64,000 nucleotides of DNA. It comes from Saxidomus purpurata. Lineage: Eukaryota > Mollusca > Bivalvia > Venerida > Veneridae. The notes beneath the pieces were generated by a model. It worked only from the letters and a program-made list of their open reading frames with translations. It had not been told where the DNA came from and made no database searches. This document shows positions 48,040 through 62,400 of the stretch, piece after piece; positions within the stretch are counted from its first letter, which is position 1, and every line of letters begins with the position of its first letter. A program made the position numbers and the translations under genes. Location: contig JAFMSR010000009.1 of the NCBI GenBank assembly GCA_022818135.1, positions 27,334,036-27,398,035 on the forward strand, given 5' to 3'.

Positions 48040-50103
48040 AAATAGTTACACTTTATCGCTTTCTGAAGTAACGCAAGGGAAAGCTATTCTGCAAGCTGTT
48101 CTGAACATTTTGTTTAAATGCTTTGTGTAAAATATGCCTTTTCATGCCATATGTGAAGAAGTTTGACATTCACAAATAATAAGAACTGTTAATTTTGGCA
48201 TTATTCCAATAATAATACCTTAAATCAATGTAAAAATTTCTGCTCAAGAATTAAAAGACATGTACTATAAATGCCTATAATCGGCAAATGCTACATATGT
48301 ACATCAATGTGTAAAACATATAAAAAGCGCAAAAATAAATGCAAACCAAGTTATATACAATATTAAATGCAATTTCGATCTGGTATATGATATATAATTC
48401 ATATTAACAAGATAATATAGTAAAAGCATGTTATCTGTATACAACCAAAGGAACATATATGTCACACTCTGTCACACTACTGAGCCCCCTTATACATGTA
48501 TATCAACATTTGGAGAGAACATTTTGGATATGTCTATTGTATTATAAAAGTCTTGAAGTTTTCATAGAGTAGTAAATGCCTTATAACTTCTCTCATGAAA
48601 CAGTTACAGTGTTGTATTTGTCAAGTTTTCAGTTATGTACTGAATTTGTAGATTTACTCTTCTGTCATACAACAAAAATTAGTTACCAGGATTCATCGCC
48701 CCAGGCAACAATATGTTTTGGGAGAATGTAAAAATTGAAATAAATGTTCATGAATTCAGATATACCACATAATCCTGAAAAATGTGTATCCAAAAACTAT
48801 AAGTTTTATTTTTAATTTACAGTGAACGCTTTTTCAAACATAGAATTTCATACTGTTAATTTCAAATATTATGGGGCCAGTCTTCAATCTTCAGTCTTCA
48901 AGTCCAATGCATATATATATCATTTACATGCAAGATTCTTGAACAACAATTATATTCTATATGTAACCATGTGTAACTATTCTACATCTTTTCAACATTT
49001 ATACAAGTAAAGAAAAGCAAATGGTGTCATATATCACAAGAGTTATAAATGCTGGTGAGATACAATACTCATACTTTGCACCAAGTTGCATATTGTAATT
49101 TGGCAAAACTGGATTTCATTAAAATATTTCTATATGTACATATATGTACACCTGAAGATATTTTCCCTTGGCCTTATAAAATACTGAAGAGTGTAAAACA
49201 AGAAGTTTCTGCAGATGATCTATTTCATTTAGATTTACATACTTCAAACATTTTTGCAGTATTGTGGAATAAAATTGGTCACAAGAAGTGGCATAAACAT
49301 TTCTCGTCCTTTTTTATTGGTTTTCTTCAGCTAGAAACTTTGGCAGTTTTTAAGAACTTTAACTTTGCCATAGTCAAACACTGCCCTGTAAAAGCCCTCT
49401 TAATTCATAATAAAAGAAAATCATTTCTCGGCTTACAATAGCACACTCATTTAAAAAATGTGGTACATAAACACTATATTTAATTGTTCCACTATATAAA
49501 TTCAAAGCATTAAGCTGGCAAATTACATCTACCTAAAGGTAGAAAGAAAGAAATCTACATCTTTGAGCAAATATGTACGAAAAGATCCAATTTTCAGATA
49601 CAATATAAAAATTCACACAGAACTATACAATGAAAATAGTATTAAAGGAACTTTTTTTTTTACAATAATAATTTACTAATTCATAGTAAAAGATACACAT
49701 GCAAGTTTCTCCATCTCACTCATAACTAGTTGAATCTCAACCCCTGTAACACCAGCTGTATAGCATGTGAGTAATCTCTACCTTTAAAATCTTTTATCTT
49801 GTAACTTTTATGTTTACCACAAATATTATATCCCATGATATTCTGCTTCACAGTTCATTACAAAAGTTATCCATGGACATAGTAAAGACTTCTTAACCAT
49901 GGACATGAAAAGCAGTGTTAACTACGTAAATAAATAATTATTAACCATGGAAATTTAAAAATTATTAACCATGGATATGTGAAGAAATTGAATCATGTAA
50001 AGAATAGTAAACCATGGATATGTAAAGAAGTACTATGCTATGTTCTTGTTGCAACTGTACCTTAAACCTCACAGCACTGTTTCACTCACACAATAACAAT
50101 CAC
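48040..50103. other. Region downstream of the coiled-coil gene
   Basis: No supported gene. 49890–50040 has short repeats around ttaaccatggatatg. A 130-codon plus-strand frame at 49049–49441 has no recognisable features. Confidence 0.45.
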
Positions 50104-50109
50104 TTTATT
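50104..50109 (-). promoter_or_regulatory. Candidate polyadenylation signal for the coiled-coil gene
   Basis: On the minus strand an AATAAA lies about 103 nt after the stop codon, a normal distance for a short 3' UTR. Confidence 0.4.
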
Positions 50110-50211
50110 TGTGCACTATGTCACAGGGAACTGGTCAACTAACACCATGTCTCAAGTCCTCATACGTGACAGTGAACACGTAACAATTGAAAGATACACC
50201 CTGAAAATGCC

Positions 50212-50458
50212 CTAATACTGGTTCAACTTGAGCAGTTCAAACTCGGGTATATCCAGTCCAAGCCATTGTAAAAGTTCAAAATATGAAAATACAAATGCTT
50301 TTGTAATGTCTTGAGTATGATCTAAACCATTCGCCTCTAGTTGCAGAGATCTGTTGAAGCGTAACCGGGCTTCCAGCTCTGCTTGTTTGCGTGCCATCTC
50401 TTCTGCAAGTCTTCGGGCCTCCTCCAGGGCACGCTGGGCCTCTTCTTCTCTTCGTTTC
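50212..50458 (-). CDS. Coiled-coil gene last exon and stop
   Basis: After atatttacag the frame completes K and runs 81 codons to TAG at 50214–50212. The first half is coiled coil (ALEEARRLAEEMARKQAELE); the rest is a hydrophobic, probably conserved end (AFVFSYFELLQWLGLDIPEF, ELLKLNQY). This is the part most useful for identifying the gene. Confidence 0.85.
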
Positions 50459-53400
50459 CTGTAAATATCAGTATGCATGAGTCTTTTTGTAATTTCAGTT
50501 TTGCAGCAACTCTAGATATATATTTGCTAGTTCAACTTGTAGAAGAAAAAAAAACCCACATGTTATATAGAGACATTAGTAGAGACACTATTGTTGGGAG
50601 CTGATTATAGGTGGATCCAAACCAACAAACAAATATGGCTGCCACTTCATGACACAGCACTGTTTTTGTTTTTGACTTTTGAATAGAAGATAACTTTATA
50701 CAGAAATAACAAACTTACTTTTCTTCCTCCTCCTTTCTTATTCTTTCTTCCTCTTCTAGTTTCTTCTGTCTCTCGTATTCCATACGCTCTTCTTCAGCCA
50801 TTTTTGCCATCTTTTCCTCTTCCTCTTTACGTCTCTCCTCCTCCTCCAGTCTTCTACGCTCCGCCTCCTCTGTGTAACAAATGTTTTTAAGAATATAATA
50901 TATGCTCCTTTAAATATATCAATCTAATGACACATTGGTGACACACGTAACACTCACTGTATGTGAGTATTTTATTTCAAGTGTGCATGAAAACATTGGC
51001 ATTCCTATCACAACATACAGAGCTATTAGCATCTTACTGTACATACTGTATTTTTGGTGACAGTTTTATAAAAGCAATTTTTGGTTGCTGTGCATTGAAA
51101 TGTGTTAAATCAATGATAATGCCACATTAGCATTTGAAGTTGGTACTTTAGAAATAAAAAAATCGGACTGATAAAATGACAGTTGATTTTGTTGTTGGTA
51201 GAGATTTCGGCAGTGGAAGGGAAGCAACTCCTGCATGCAGTTGTGTTTTTCTTAAAAGACTCTCCCAGTCAAAATAAGAAAATCAATATTTGGAAAGTTA
51301 TTATTTCATACTGGTAGCGGGAAGAGTTTGGTGTATTGGGTTAAAAGCTATTATTTCCTCTACCCTTTTATACACACACCTATTACAGCTGGATTTTTAC
51401 TAAAAAAAATGCACATAATTCCACTTTAATGGAATAGGCTACAGTTCTCAAATGATGAGAACATTTACCAGAATAGGTATTGGTTAACAGTGTATTCTGG
51501 CAGCTTTTCTATTTTACGCCTATGTCCCACTTGGCACTAGAGTGGCCCAGACATGAGAGTGCACCTGGACAATGGCCAACTCCTTCAAGGAGGAAAATAC
51601 CTTGCTACATATTGGATAAAAATGAATACAAAGATGTCACAGAGACCATTTTTCAACATATATAAGTTATGGATACTGAAACTGCAAAACAGACAGTAAC
51701 AAGACCAAGAACAAGAACAAGCTAGCTGAATGCAAAACTGTTGTACACATAATTATAGGGTAGACAGTGGCAATACAACAGAACTTTGACAAATCAAGGG
51801 CTGTAACTCTTCAACTTGAGCAATGAGGTTTAATATCAATTTTTTTATGACAATGTTCAATTAAGTCAGGACATACGTGAACCAAGACAGACAGCTGAGA
51901 GTGCTAATTCAGTGAAATTCAACACTTATAGGGTCATAATTGCAGACTGTCTAGTCTGATCTGGCTGCTTATAGAACTGGACCAACATATCATGAACATA
52001 TCCATAAAAGGTTTTCCCAGATAACATGCATAAAATGTTATTTGGCAACTAAAGGGCCATAATTCTTGAGAGTTCAGGGGGGAATCTGGCTGGTTACAGC
52101 CTTCGTAACTATGACAGAACTACTTTTCTGACAAACATTAAATGACTACTGTTCTAACCTTGTCGTTTTCTATCCTCTTCTGCCTGCTTCGCTTTCATCA
52201 TCTCTAGTTTCTTTGCATATTCTTCCTTTCTTCTTCTCTCTTTCTCTGCCTCAGCCTTCTCCTTCTTCTGTTTTTCAAGTTCTTCTCTTATTTCTTCCTC
52301 GTTCTCCTCTTCTTCTTTCTGTTTCCGTAACCTAAAACAACGATTGTATCCATATAGCTTCACATATATACATCATTTAACAATGTTTAGAAATTTGATC
52401 TCAGTAAGGCACATAAAAAAAAAAAAAAAGTGCATAAAAGTTAAACTCCAAAGACAAGTGTAAAACAAAAATAATATTGTCAAAAATAGCCATCACACAC
52501 CACTCATTTCATAGTTACTTGCGTTTAAACTGGAAATTACAGAACATTCCAATAACCTGTTTGAAACTAAAGACAATACATGTACTAATATGCCTACACT
52601 GCACTACTGCACTCTGGGTAGAGACGTCTCAAACCAAAGTTCACAGAACAAAGTACAAAGATCACCAACCTTTCCAGGTGGAAAATGTATTTTTAGGTCA
52701 GGCTTGACAAATTGGCATTATGCTCTGTCACCATGATAATAAGGGATGACCTTAAAAGTTTCAATTTTGCACCAATTTTCCGTTTGGTCTTTCACAACAT
52801 AAAATTGATGTTATTAATAATATACAATGTACTTCACCACAAATTATCCGAGTAATTTCCTTGAAGAATAAGCACATCTGAATAAAATATAAATTATGTG
52901 GTCTTAAGAATATATTTTAAAATACAAGATTTTAATAAAAGCTTACACAAAATTTGAGGAAAATAATTTGAGTACTGGTAGTAGAATTTTGAAACAAGAT
53001 TAGACACGGACATGCCAGTTAATGAAGCCTGACCTTGGCTATAGTTTAGGAGCATGTATCAATCATTCACTAGGGTACCTGTCCAGACACAACTCAGAAA
53101 ACCGTACATTTCCAGGGAAAACATCAAACCAGGAATCAATATGTGTATCGTCATTAATATTCGAAAAGGACATAACTGCAATTTTTGGAAAAGTTTTTTT
53201 TATTTTTTTTCTGTTAGGTCATGTTTGCCACGTTTTCCTAGTCAAAAGAATCAGAACTACTGACCATTAAGAAACCTATCAAATTGGTATTTAAAATCTG
53301 AGAAAACATCTTCAAATCTAAACTTAGCAGGGAGAGGTTGTAACAAAAACCTGCAAACATTTGCAAAATGCTATTACTAATTTTTGCAAATCCTGCCCTT

Positions 53401-56400
53401 TGCAAATGACAAACACGTTAATACTATGTATACTGAGAAGGAGCTGTTTAATGTATTTCTTCCATCCTGTATCTCTGAACATTGTTTACTGAACTGTATA
53501 CATGTATATTGATTATTCTTTTAATTCAAAACGGAATTTAAAGCCTGCTCCTTTTCAGTAATTTCAACGACAGTTTACCCAGTGCCTCCATACACGAGAT
53601 CTTATTTTATATACAGTATTGCTATACCGATTGGTGGACAAGATTTCAGTAATGCCCGAAGTACAACACTGTGAAATCTATACTTACTGATCCTCTAAGC
53701 TGTAAAAGAATGCACTAATAATATCTCAAACCAGCCATATTTCCACACATTTCATAATTTTAACATGTGAATATCCCATAATTGCATTTAAACTTGAGAA
53801 ATACAGAGTACCGGGGTACATGTATTATTAAAATATGATGAAATAGGTTTAATACATATATCTAAATCAACTGCCAACCTTGAAATATTTGGAACCAGAA
53901 TAAAAGTCGATTTTTTCTGGCGTAAGTTGAATTAGCTGGCTTTTGATTTACATTTTTGACCAATCAAATGTTACAAATGGAAGCAGGATGAATGTAATTT
54001 GTATACAACCCTCTTGATCAAGTGATGGCTTTATTTGATAAATCATCTTCTAAAAATAACCTGTAGTAGCGTATGAGTTTACACATACATTGATAAAAAG
54101 CTTCCGTGTCAACTCGTACCTAAGTCAACTTGTACCTGTTTCATAAATAATCTTTAAAAATTAGCATAGAACTTTTTACATTGTTTATATACTTTGTTTA
54201 ACATAAGGTAGTCAATAAAACTCAAAATGCAACAAATTTAGATAATGTAAATCGTTCATTTTTCCTTGCCTATTTTGTGCCTTTCATACCCTGGTTTTGT
54301 GTTCTGTTTGACAGTAAAATAATGACAAAGAAATGAAAACATTGGCATAATTTTCACAAATAATGCTAGTTATATGTATTATCAATTCAAAAATCTTGTT
54401 AAACGGAATTTTAGAAAATTGACATACATATGGAATGTCAGACCACGCTGTTTTAATAAAGTACGAGTTGATCAATTCGGGTACGAGCTGACAGCTGCAG
54501 ATGTGAATCCTGAATGTACTTATTTTACCTTGACTAACTACTACTATACATTCATCATTTTTCATGTGATCATTATTACTGAACAGAGTTACAATAAACT
54601 TTACACACTTACTCAATATCTTCCTTGATTCTATAGACAGACAGAAAGACAGACAGAAAGACAGGATAATAAATCATAAGATCCTATAATACAGTTAATA
54701 AGTTTTGCTTATTCTCAATATAACCTTTGAAACCAACCATGACCTTGATCTTAAATGCTTGTGCAAGACACAATCTACAAGTATATATAATTTGATGAAG
54801 ATCCCTTTAAAAGTAATTCAGCAAAATGGCTGAGACAGAATCCACAAATGAATGCTCAGACAAATTGATGAAGCAGTAACTGTTATGTATCTACCTTCAT
54901 TTTTGGGCATAAAAACTATATTCAAATGCTACATATATGTGTAATTGTCTATAAACTTGACATATCACTTGTCTGCTACAGTCTTGGTAAATGTACTAAT
55001 GTTTTCTAAATCCTGCAGTGGTATTCTGACAACAACATTCTAAACCAACAGCAATCTCTATCTATAACAGTTTTGTTGGTGCTTTCCACTGAAAGATCTA
55101 ACAATCAAACCACAATACAGATACTCCAGTTCTACAGTGATGGTGTTTCAAACAACACTCCTCCCATGCCAACATATCTACACTCCAGGTAACTGCCAGC
55201 TTGTATGTTAAGAGCTCAAGACCTCTTTTGTTTTCATTTTAAGTGTAAATTTGCTATTTTGCCTGACAGGGGCTGTAACTCTTACTTCATCATTTTTCTA
55301 TAAATTATCTCAAATTCTTGAAAATATAGTTTCATTTAAAAATTCATTTTTTTTTCAAATTTGTTACATGTTTATCTTAAAGCGACTGCACTCCAAATTC
55401 TTAGTAAATTTTAATTTTTTGGTAAAATCAATATATATTCAATTTGTCAGCATCAAGATTATTTTCTTTGTGTAAGAGCATAAATAAAGGCAGAAAATTT
55501 TGTTTTACCCGAGCCAAGTTTTGAACTCAGATCTTTGCGCTTACAAAAAATTTACGGCGGCTTAACCTACTACGCTACAGAGTCAGCTGATTTGATGCGA
55601 GTTAAAAATATTGATATACCAAAGAGCCCACCCCGTTAGTCACGGGAAGATATATTCTACAATAAAAGTAAGCAAAACAAAACATTTTAATTGTTACTTT
55701 TGTTTGAAAACTTGTCTCGTTATCATAATACAATGCCCCTGATACAGTAATGACAATTGTTTTCTTGAAATTGAAAATTTTCTTTTTTTAGCGTAACTTG
55801 TCCATCTGGAGTGCAGTCGCTTTAAAGAGACTCGGACATGAATGCTTCTACAAAATACAAACTCAGCATGGACAACTTGCATGCTCTAATCAAGAAGGTC
55901 TTTGAGCTTGCTGGCAGTCTGAAATCGGCTCATGCCTCAAGGAACAGATGAGAAAACCTAACCTGTTCTACAGCTAAATCACATCACACCAGACTTACAA
56001 CTGCATAATACTGTGTACAGAATTTAACCGAGAGCGCTTGTCTTTTCTGCTATCTGGTCGCTCAAATTTGACAAGCAGTTCGACTAGCTCTCTTCTAAAT
56101 TAAATAAAGCAATGTAAAACAATAAAAACAGATATAACATAATCAAAACAAAACAAAGGACATAAATTAAAGATAGAAAATAAACAAAATTTAAACTAAC
56201 TGATAACTCCTATATTACTTTTTACAATTTTTCAATATCAATGAACATGTTATGTTTGATGTCAGAGGTTTCTAACAGGATATTGCTGTCATAGGTAAAA
56301 AGATATTTCTGTTATGTTAGGCCTTATATGACATGCATTCAACAGGATATTTCTGTCATGTTAAGTCTGATATAACATGCATTCAACAGGATATTACTGT

Positions 56401-59400
56401 CGTGTTAGGTATTGTATGACAGACATTCAGCAGGATATTGCTATGGTGTTAGGTCTGATATTGCATGCATTTAACAGGATATTACTGTCATGTTTGGTAT
56501 TGTATAACAGACATTCAACAGGATACTGCCATTGGGTTATATCTGATAGGACACATTCAACAAGATATTACTGTCATGTTAGATATTGTATGGCAGACAC
56601 TCAACAGGATACTGCCATTGTGTTAGGTCTGATACAACACATTCAATAGGATATTACTGTCATATTTGGTCTCATGTAACATGCATTCCCAAAAACGTTT
56701 GAAATTAGTTTGAAAACCAAGCTGATCTTGTTTGTCAAATGATCCCTTGAACAAGTGTATTCAATTTACATTCATCTGAGGAATTGCATTCAATTTCATG
56801 GAGCATTGGCCTGGTATCGTTACCTCATCATATGACAGAAGATGGTTGCTTAAATGGCAACAACTTGGTTCTGACTTGTACAGAACAAAGCTAGAGGACC
56901 CCTGTGATGCCCAGTCTGGCACTTACTGTCCTAAGATATTTATTTGAGTAACAAATCAAACCATATGTACATATCCTGATAAAATATTTTGTTAAAGTCA
57001 TAAGTAATGTGTGGTGAAACAACAAAATGTGACATAAATTCAAATGTTAATGAAAACGAAAGAATTATTATTGCAATGTTAGCATAAAAACAAATGTGTG
57101 ACTTTTACACAAATTTGGTGAATGACAGAACTGTTGTATAAATTTTGTAAATATTATCTCAAAAAGGGTGTAAAGGAAATTATTTCAATACTGGGTCAAA
57201 TTTTTGTTAAAGTAACAATGGAAACAAAATATCTGATTTATACCTTATTTCCCTTTTAAAACATAAAAAAGTATTCTCATAAGCAACATGAATAAACAAA
57301 ACAATTGCAAAATAATTTACTAGCACATCCTGGTCCAATGCCCTTTTCAGGCAACCTCCAAGTCTACAGAATTATGTCTGATTCTGTTATAACCTCACAA
57401 TATTGAGCATGTACCAAGGACAAGTTACTATACGGACTATATTAGCTTGTTCAGGGTGAAGTTATATTTGACTTTAAATAAGTCAAAAATATTTACAGGG
57501 TTAATATTTTGACTGAACAACAATGTGCTGCTAAATGAGTTTAGTTGTAACAAATGGGCCCAATAAAGAAGGCTGCGAATACTTGAACATGTATGCACTG
57601 ACCCCCGAGACATGTATTGGTACATGCTGGTCTAAAGTTACTATCAGTTATACATTTAATCCTTATATGTATGGTAAAGCAAAGTATTTCTCAAGAAACA
57701 AACTGAAAATAAAATGTGAAAGTAACACAAGAAGTGATTTACAATTCGCCTACAAGCATTAATGTCAGATTGGTTGTTAGGAGACCCTAGAAGCTGTTGT
57801 ATCTACTCTACATGTAAGTTGTGTACGTAGCTCGGGTGCATATACATTACTTTGAATTTACCTTTCTAATCTATATGAGCAAATGGTAATAAAAAAAGTA
57901 AAACCTGTTATATATATATATAATTATATGTGTGCATTTAAACAACACAAAGTAAATTGAATTGATGGAATTCTGAAACACGATAACAATGGCACAAGTT
58001 TTCTGAGGAGAACCAATCAAAAATTTTGTAATGTGCTTGGTCTAACTTCTGCAAAAACTTGCCACAAATGCATAAATATTCCTAAAAATCTATCTGAATG
58101 CTGGTCTTTTTGTGAAATCTAAGATTTGGGCCACCGTCTGCTGTGCTTTGTTGTTTTTTTCAATTATATATTGGTGTACACCTAAAGAATCAAGTTTATA
58201 TTGGTGTACACCTAAAGATTCAACTTTAATAAGGTGTACATCTTAAGAATCAAGTTTGTAAAGGTATAGACCTAAATAATCAAATTTATATTGGTGTACA
58301 CCTAAAGAATCAAGTTTATATTGGTGTACACCTAAAGATTCAACTTTATTAAGGTGTACATCTTAAGAATCAGGTTTGTAAAGGTATAGACCTAAAGAAT
58401 GAAGTTTATATTGGTGTACACCTAAAGAATCAAGTTTATATTGGTGTACACATAAAAAATCAAATTTATATTGGTGTACACATAAAAAATCACATTCATA
58501 TTGGTGTACACATAAAGAATCAAGTTTATATTGGTGTACACATAAAGAATCAAGTTTATAAAGGTGTAGACCTTAAGAATCAAATTCATATTATGGTACA
58601 CCTAAAGAATCAAGTTTTTTAAGTCGTACACATAAAGAATCAAATTCATATTGGTGTACACATAAAGAATCAAGTTTATATTGGTGTACACCTAAAGATT
58701 CAACTTTAATAAGGTGTACATCTTAAGAATCAAGTTTGTAAAGGTATAGACCTAAATAATCAAATTTATATTGGTGTACACCTAAAGAATCAAGTTTATA
58801 TTGGTGTACACCTAAAGAATCAAGTTTATATTGGTGTACACCTAAAGATTCAACTTTATTAAGGTGTACATCTTACGAATCAAGTTTGTAAAGGTATAGA
58901 CCTAAAGAATGAAGTTTATATTGGTGTACACCTAAAGAATCAAGTTTATATTGGTGTACACATAAAAAATCACATTCATATTGGTGTACACATAAAGAAT
59001 CAAGTTTATATTGGTGTACACATAAAGAATCAAGTTTATAAAGGTGTAGACCTTAAGAATCAAATTCATATTATGGTACACCTAAAGAATCAAGTTTTTT
59101 AAGTTGTACACATAAAGAATCAAATTCATATTGGTGTACACATAAAGAATCAAGTTTATATTGGTGTACACCTAAAGAATAAAGTTTATAAAGGTGAAGA
59201 CCTAAAGAATGAAGTTTATATTGGTGTACACCTAGAGAATTAGGTTTATATTGGTGTACACATAAAGAATCAATTTGATATTGGTGAACACATAAAAAAT
59301 CAAATTCATATTAGTGTTCACATAAAGAATCAAATTTATATTGGTGAACACCTAAAGAATCAAGTTTATATTAAGGTGTACACCTAAAGCATCAAATCTA

Positions 59401-62400
59401 TATTGGTGATAACATAAAGAATCCAGCTATTTTGGAGTGAACAGACTGCAGTCTGTTGCATAACATGACTACATTTCTACAGCACTAGAGTTCTAAATAG
59501 TATATTGTTCACCGTGACAAATAAATATGCAAGATATAGTATAAGCTGTAACTATAAACTATCATAATGTTATACTGAAAGTTCTCCTACTGTATTGATT
59601 GAAAACCTTATTTTATATGGATGTCACATGTCAGCAACATAGTTGTGACACCGACACAGAGTTGTGACACCAACACATACCTTCTTTCTTCCTCCTTCTG
59701 TCGCCTTAGTTCTTCTTGCTCAAGTCGTAACTGCTCCTGTCTCTCTTGCTCCTCCTTCTCACGCTGAAATTTTACAGTTTTCAAACACATGAAACGCAAC
59801 GTGTATATACATTTTCTTAAGAGAGCAATATCAGAAAACTCTATCACTGTATAACTGTTCTTGTAAAATCAGTCTTTGTCTGTTCATAGCTACACAGAAT
59901 GTAAAACAAATTCTATTGTAACAGCCTCCTCAGAAACAAAACTGTGTATTTATAAAGCTGAAATTTCTTATAACATAAACCCCAAAACTAGTCCATCACA
60001 GCATTTGATCAATACCATTTCCAAAATTTACAACACAAGAAAAATTTCTGGACAGTATAGGAAAATTGCTTTCTTTAAAAAGTCAGGGTATGAAGTGGTC
60101 TAGCATTGTGTTATCCCCCCATCTGTTTCTTTAAAATAAACTGCGTTACCTTAAATTGTTCTTCCCTCTCTCTACGTTTCCTTTCCACTTCCTGTCTTCG
60201 TTTCTCGGCGGCAGCTGCACGTTTGGCAGCTCTAGCCTCTCTGTTAGATATCATTCGTAGTTTGTCTGCTTCGCTCTACAAGATTCAATCATAGCTGTGT
60301 TAAATATCTTAAAACATTTTCATCATCAATTATATGTCCTTTAATGAAGAAATATTATACGGTGAAAACCTAATACAATTTTTTTTGCAACAAATTCTTG
60401 GTTATACTTAATGTTTGAATACTAACTGCTTAAAATCAAGAAAAGGTAAATTAAGCTAACGCTGATTTCTGAAACATTTTCATATCCTTTATTTACAGTA
60501 AAAATGGAGAGAACAAATTCAATTCTTGTATCATGATACTGTAAGAAGAAGTCTCATTGTGAAGCTTGAGGAAGACGCAAGCTGTACATGTACAATACAC
60601 GTACAATACACGTACAATCATGTACACATCACATTTAGTTAGCTAAATTAGCTATGGAATTTTTCTAAATACAGTTTTGCAAATAGCAAAGCTTACAATA
60701 CATGTGATTTCTGTATTAACACATGTTCAATAGTCTTAAGAAGAAAAATGTCAGGGTACAAGACCATGTGAACCATGTTTAAATCAACCCAAGAATGTAA
60801 ATAGAAAACTTGAAGCCACATTGCAGTATTATATAATTATAGTTGAAGCCAGAAACTTATTGGCTATAAAATGGTTGGTATGTAGACTGAAATATTGTAA
60901 GAAATAGAAAAAATATACCAGAAACCTTTGGGGCTGGATGTAAACACAAGTCACATGATCACCTACCCTGAATGTCGGATACAAGAAAAACATTCCAAAT
61001 TTTGTAACTAATTTTGCAAAACACAGGCAGTTATAAAATAACATGTCCTTGTGTGAATGCTTGCTCTGTTGTTCTTGAAAACATAAAATGAAAATTCCTA
61101 TGCAATCAAACAAACAAAAAATTCATACAGAAGGAAAAGTCCAGATGGATAGCAGAAAAATCAGTACTCCTTGATAAAAACAATTAAAGCAGAGATATGT
61201 GCAACATATAAAGCAATCCATACTTACATGGCAGTTAAACAGAGAATAACTAACCCTTAAGGCACTGTAATGTGTCTCCTTCCTGCAGACTGAGTTGCCA
61301 TTTTTGTTGCCATTGACAACAAGTTATCACACTGTTTTATGTGAAATATATTATGGGACACTTGCATCTTGCAGGAAGTCACTTTTTGATGCCAAAAGGG
61401 TCAAAATTAGATGGAAACAGATGCATAGAAAAGGGAGATATGCAACACTACTCTATCCTGAAATATTAGCCATGACAGTGACGATTATCATTTTGTAGCA
61501 AATAAAACTCACTGGTTATTTATCAAATGGACATGGATATTATATTCTTTGAAAGCTTAAACATTAAACTTTAACTGCAAATAAAAACTAGAGCTATCAC
61601 TAAATGTGATTAATACCCCCAAAAGGATTGCTTTATAAACTGAAGAAGTTCGTAGTAACATAATACCTTGCAAACAAACTAAAAAGAGATATTGTTCTTA
61701 GAAGTTCCTCTCATTGTGCTTGACCATTGTATGAAGTTGTATTGAATTCCAACTTGTAGTTTTCGAAAAATGCTCCAGACAGGGAAAAGTAACAAAGGGC
61801 AATAACACTGTCATTAGTCAAGATGGAGTTATGGTTCCTGTGCACTGCACTCCCTCTCACTGTGCTTGACCATTGTATGAAGTTGTATTCAATTCCAACC
61901 AGAAGTTTTCAAGTTATGCTCCGGACAAGGAAAAGTAACAAAGGGCAATAACTCTGTAATTAGTCAAGATAGAGTTATAGTTATTGTACACTGCACTTCC
62001 TCTGAGTGTGCTTGATCATTGTATGAAGTTGTATTGAATTCCAACCAGTAGTTTTCAAGTTATGCTCCGGACAAGGAAAAGTAACAAAGGGCAATAACTC
62101 TGTAATTAGTCAAGATGGAGTTATAGTTCTTGTGCACTGCACTTCCTCTCAATGTGCTTGACCATTGTATGAAGTTGTATTCAATTCCAACTAGTAGTTT
62201 TCAAGTTATGCTCCGGACAAGGAAAAGTAACAAAGGGCAATAACTCAGTAAATACTCAAGATAGAGTTATAGTTCTTGTACACTGCACTTCCTCTGAGTG
62301 TGCTTGATCATTGTATGAAGTTGTATTGAATTCCAACTAGTAGTTTTCAAGTTATGCTCCGGACAAGGAAAAGTAACAAAGGGCAATAACTCTGTAATTA

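Noticed and set aside
47663..48130. Overlapping frames on both strands encoding poly-Gly/Phe and poly-Lys/Pro
   Set aside because: Products of the homopolymer block; no biological support.
49049..49441. 130-codon plus-strand frame
   Set aside because: No recognisable motifs, no splice context, AT-rich composition; probably chance sequence downstream of the coiled-coil gene.
55507..55585. Functional tRNA gene
   Set aside because: Box-like motifs are present, but the stems do not pair and the box B is off consensus; kept only as a SINE or pseudogene candidate.
58155..59430. Possible CRISPR-like array
   Set aside because: Units are contiguous 30-bp repeats without unique spacers, in a eukaryotic intron; a minisatellite.
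60829..61113. 94-codon minus-strand frame ending near a gtaggt donor
   Set aside because: Composition (Phe/Cys/Tyr-rich) is unlike the flanking coiled-coil exons and phase continuity could not be shown.
61199..61258. 28-nt minus-strand segment with a gtaagt donor
   Set aside because: Length is not phase-neutral and does not fit between the flanking phase-0 exons.
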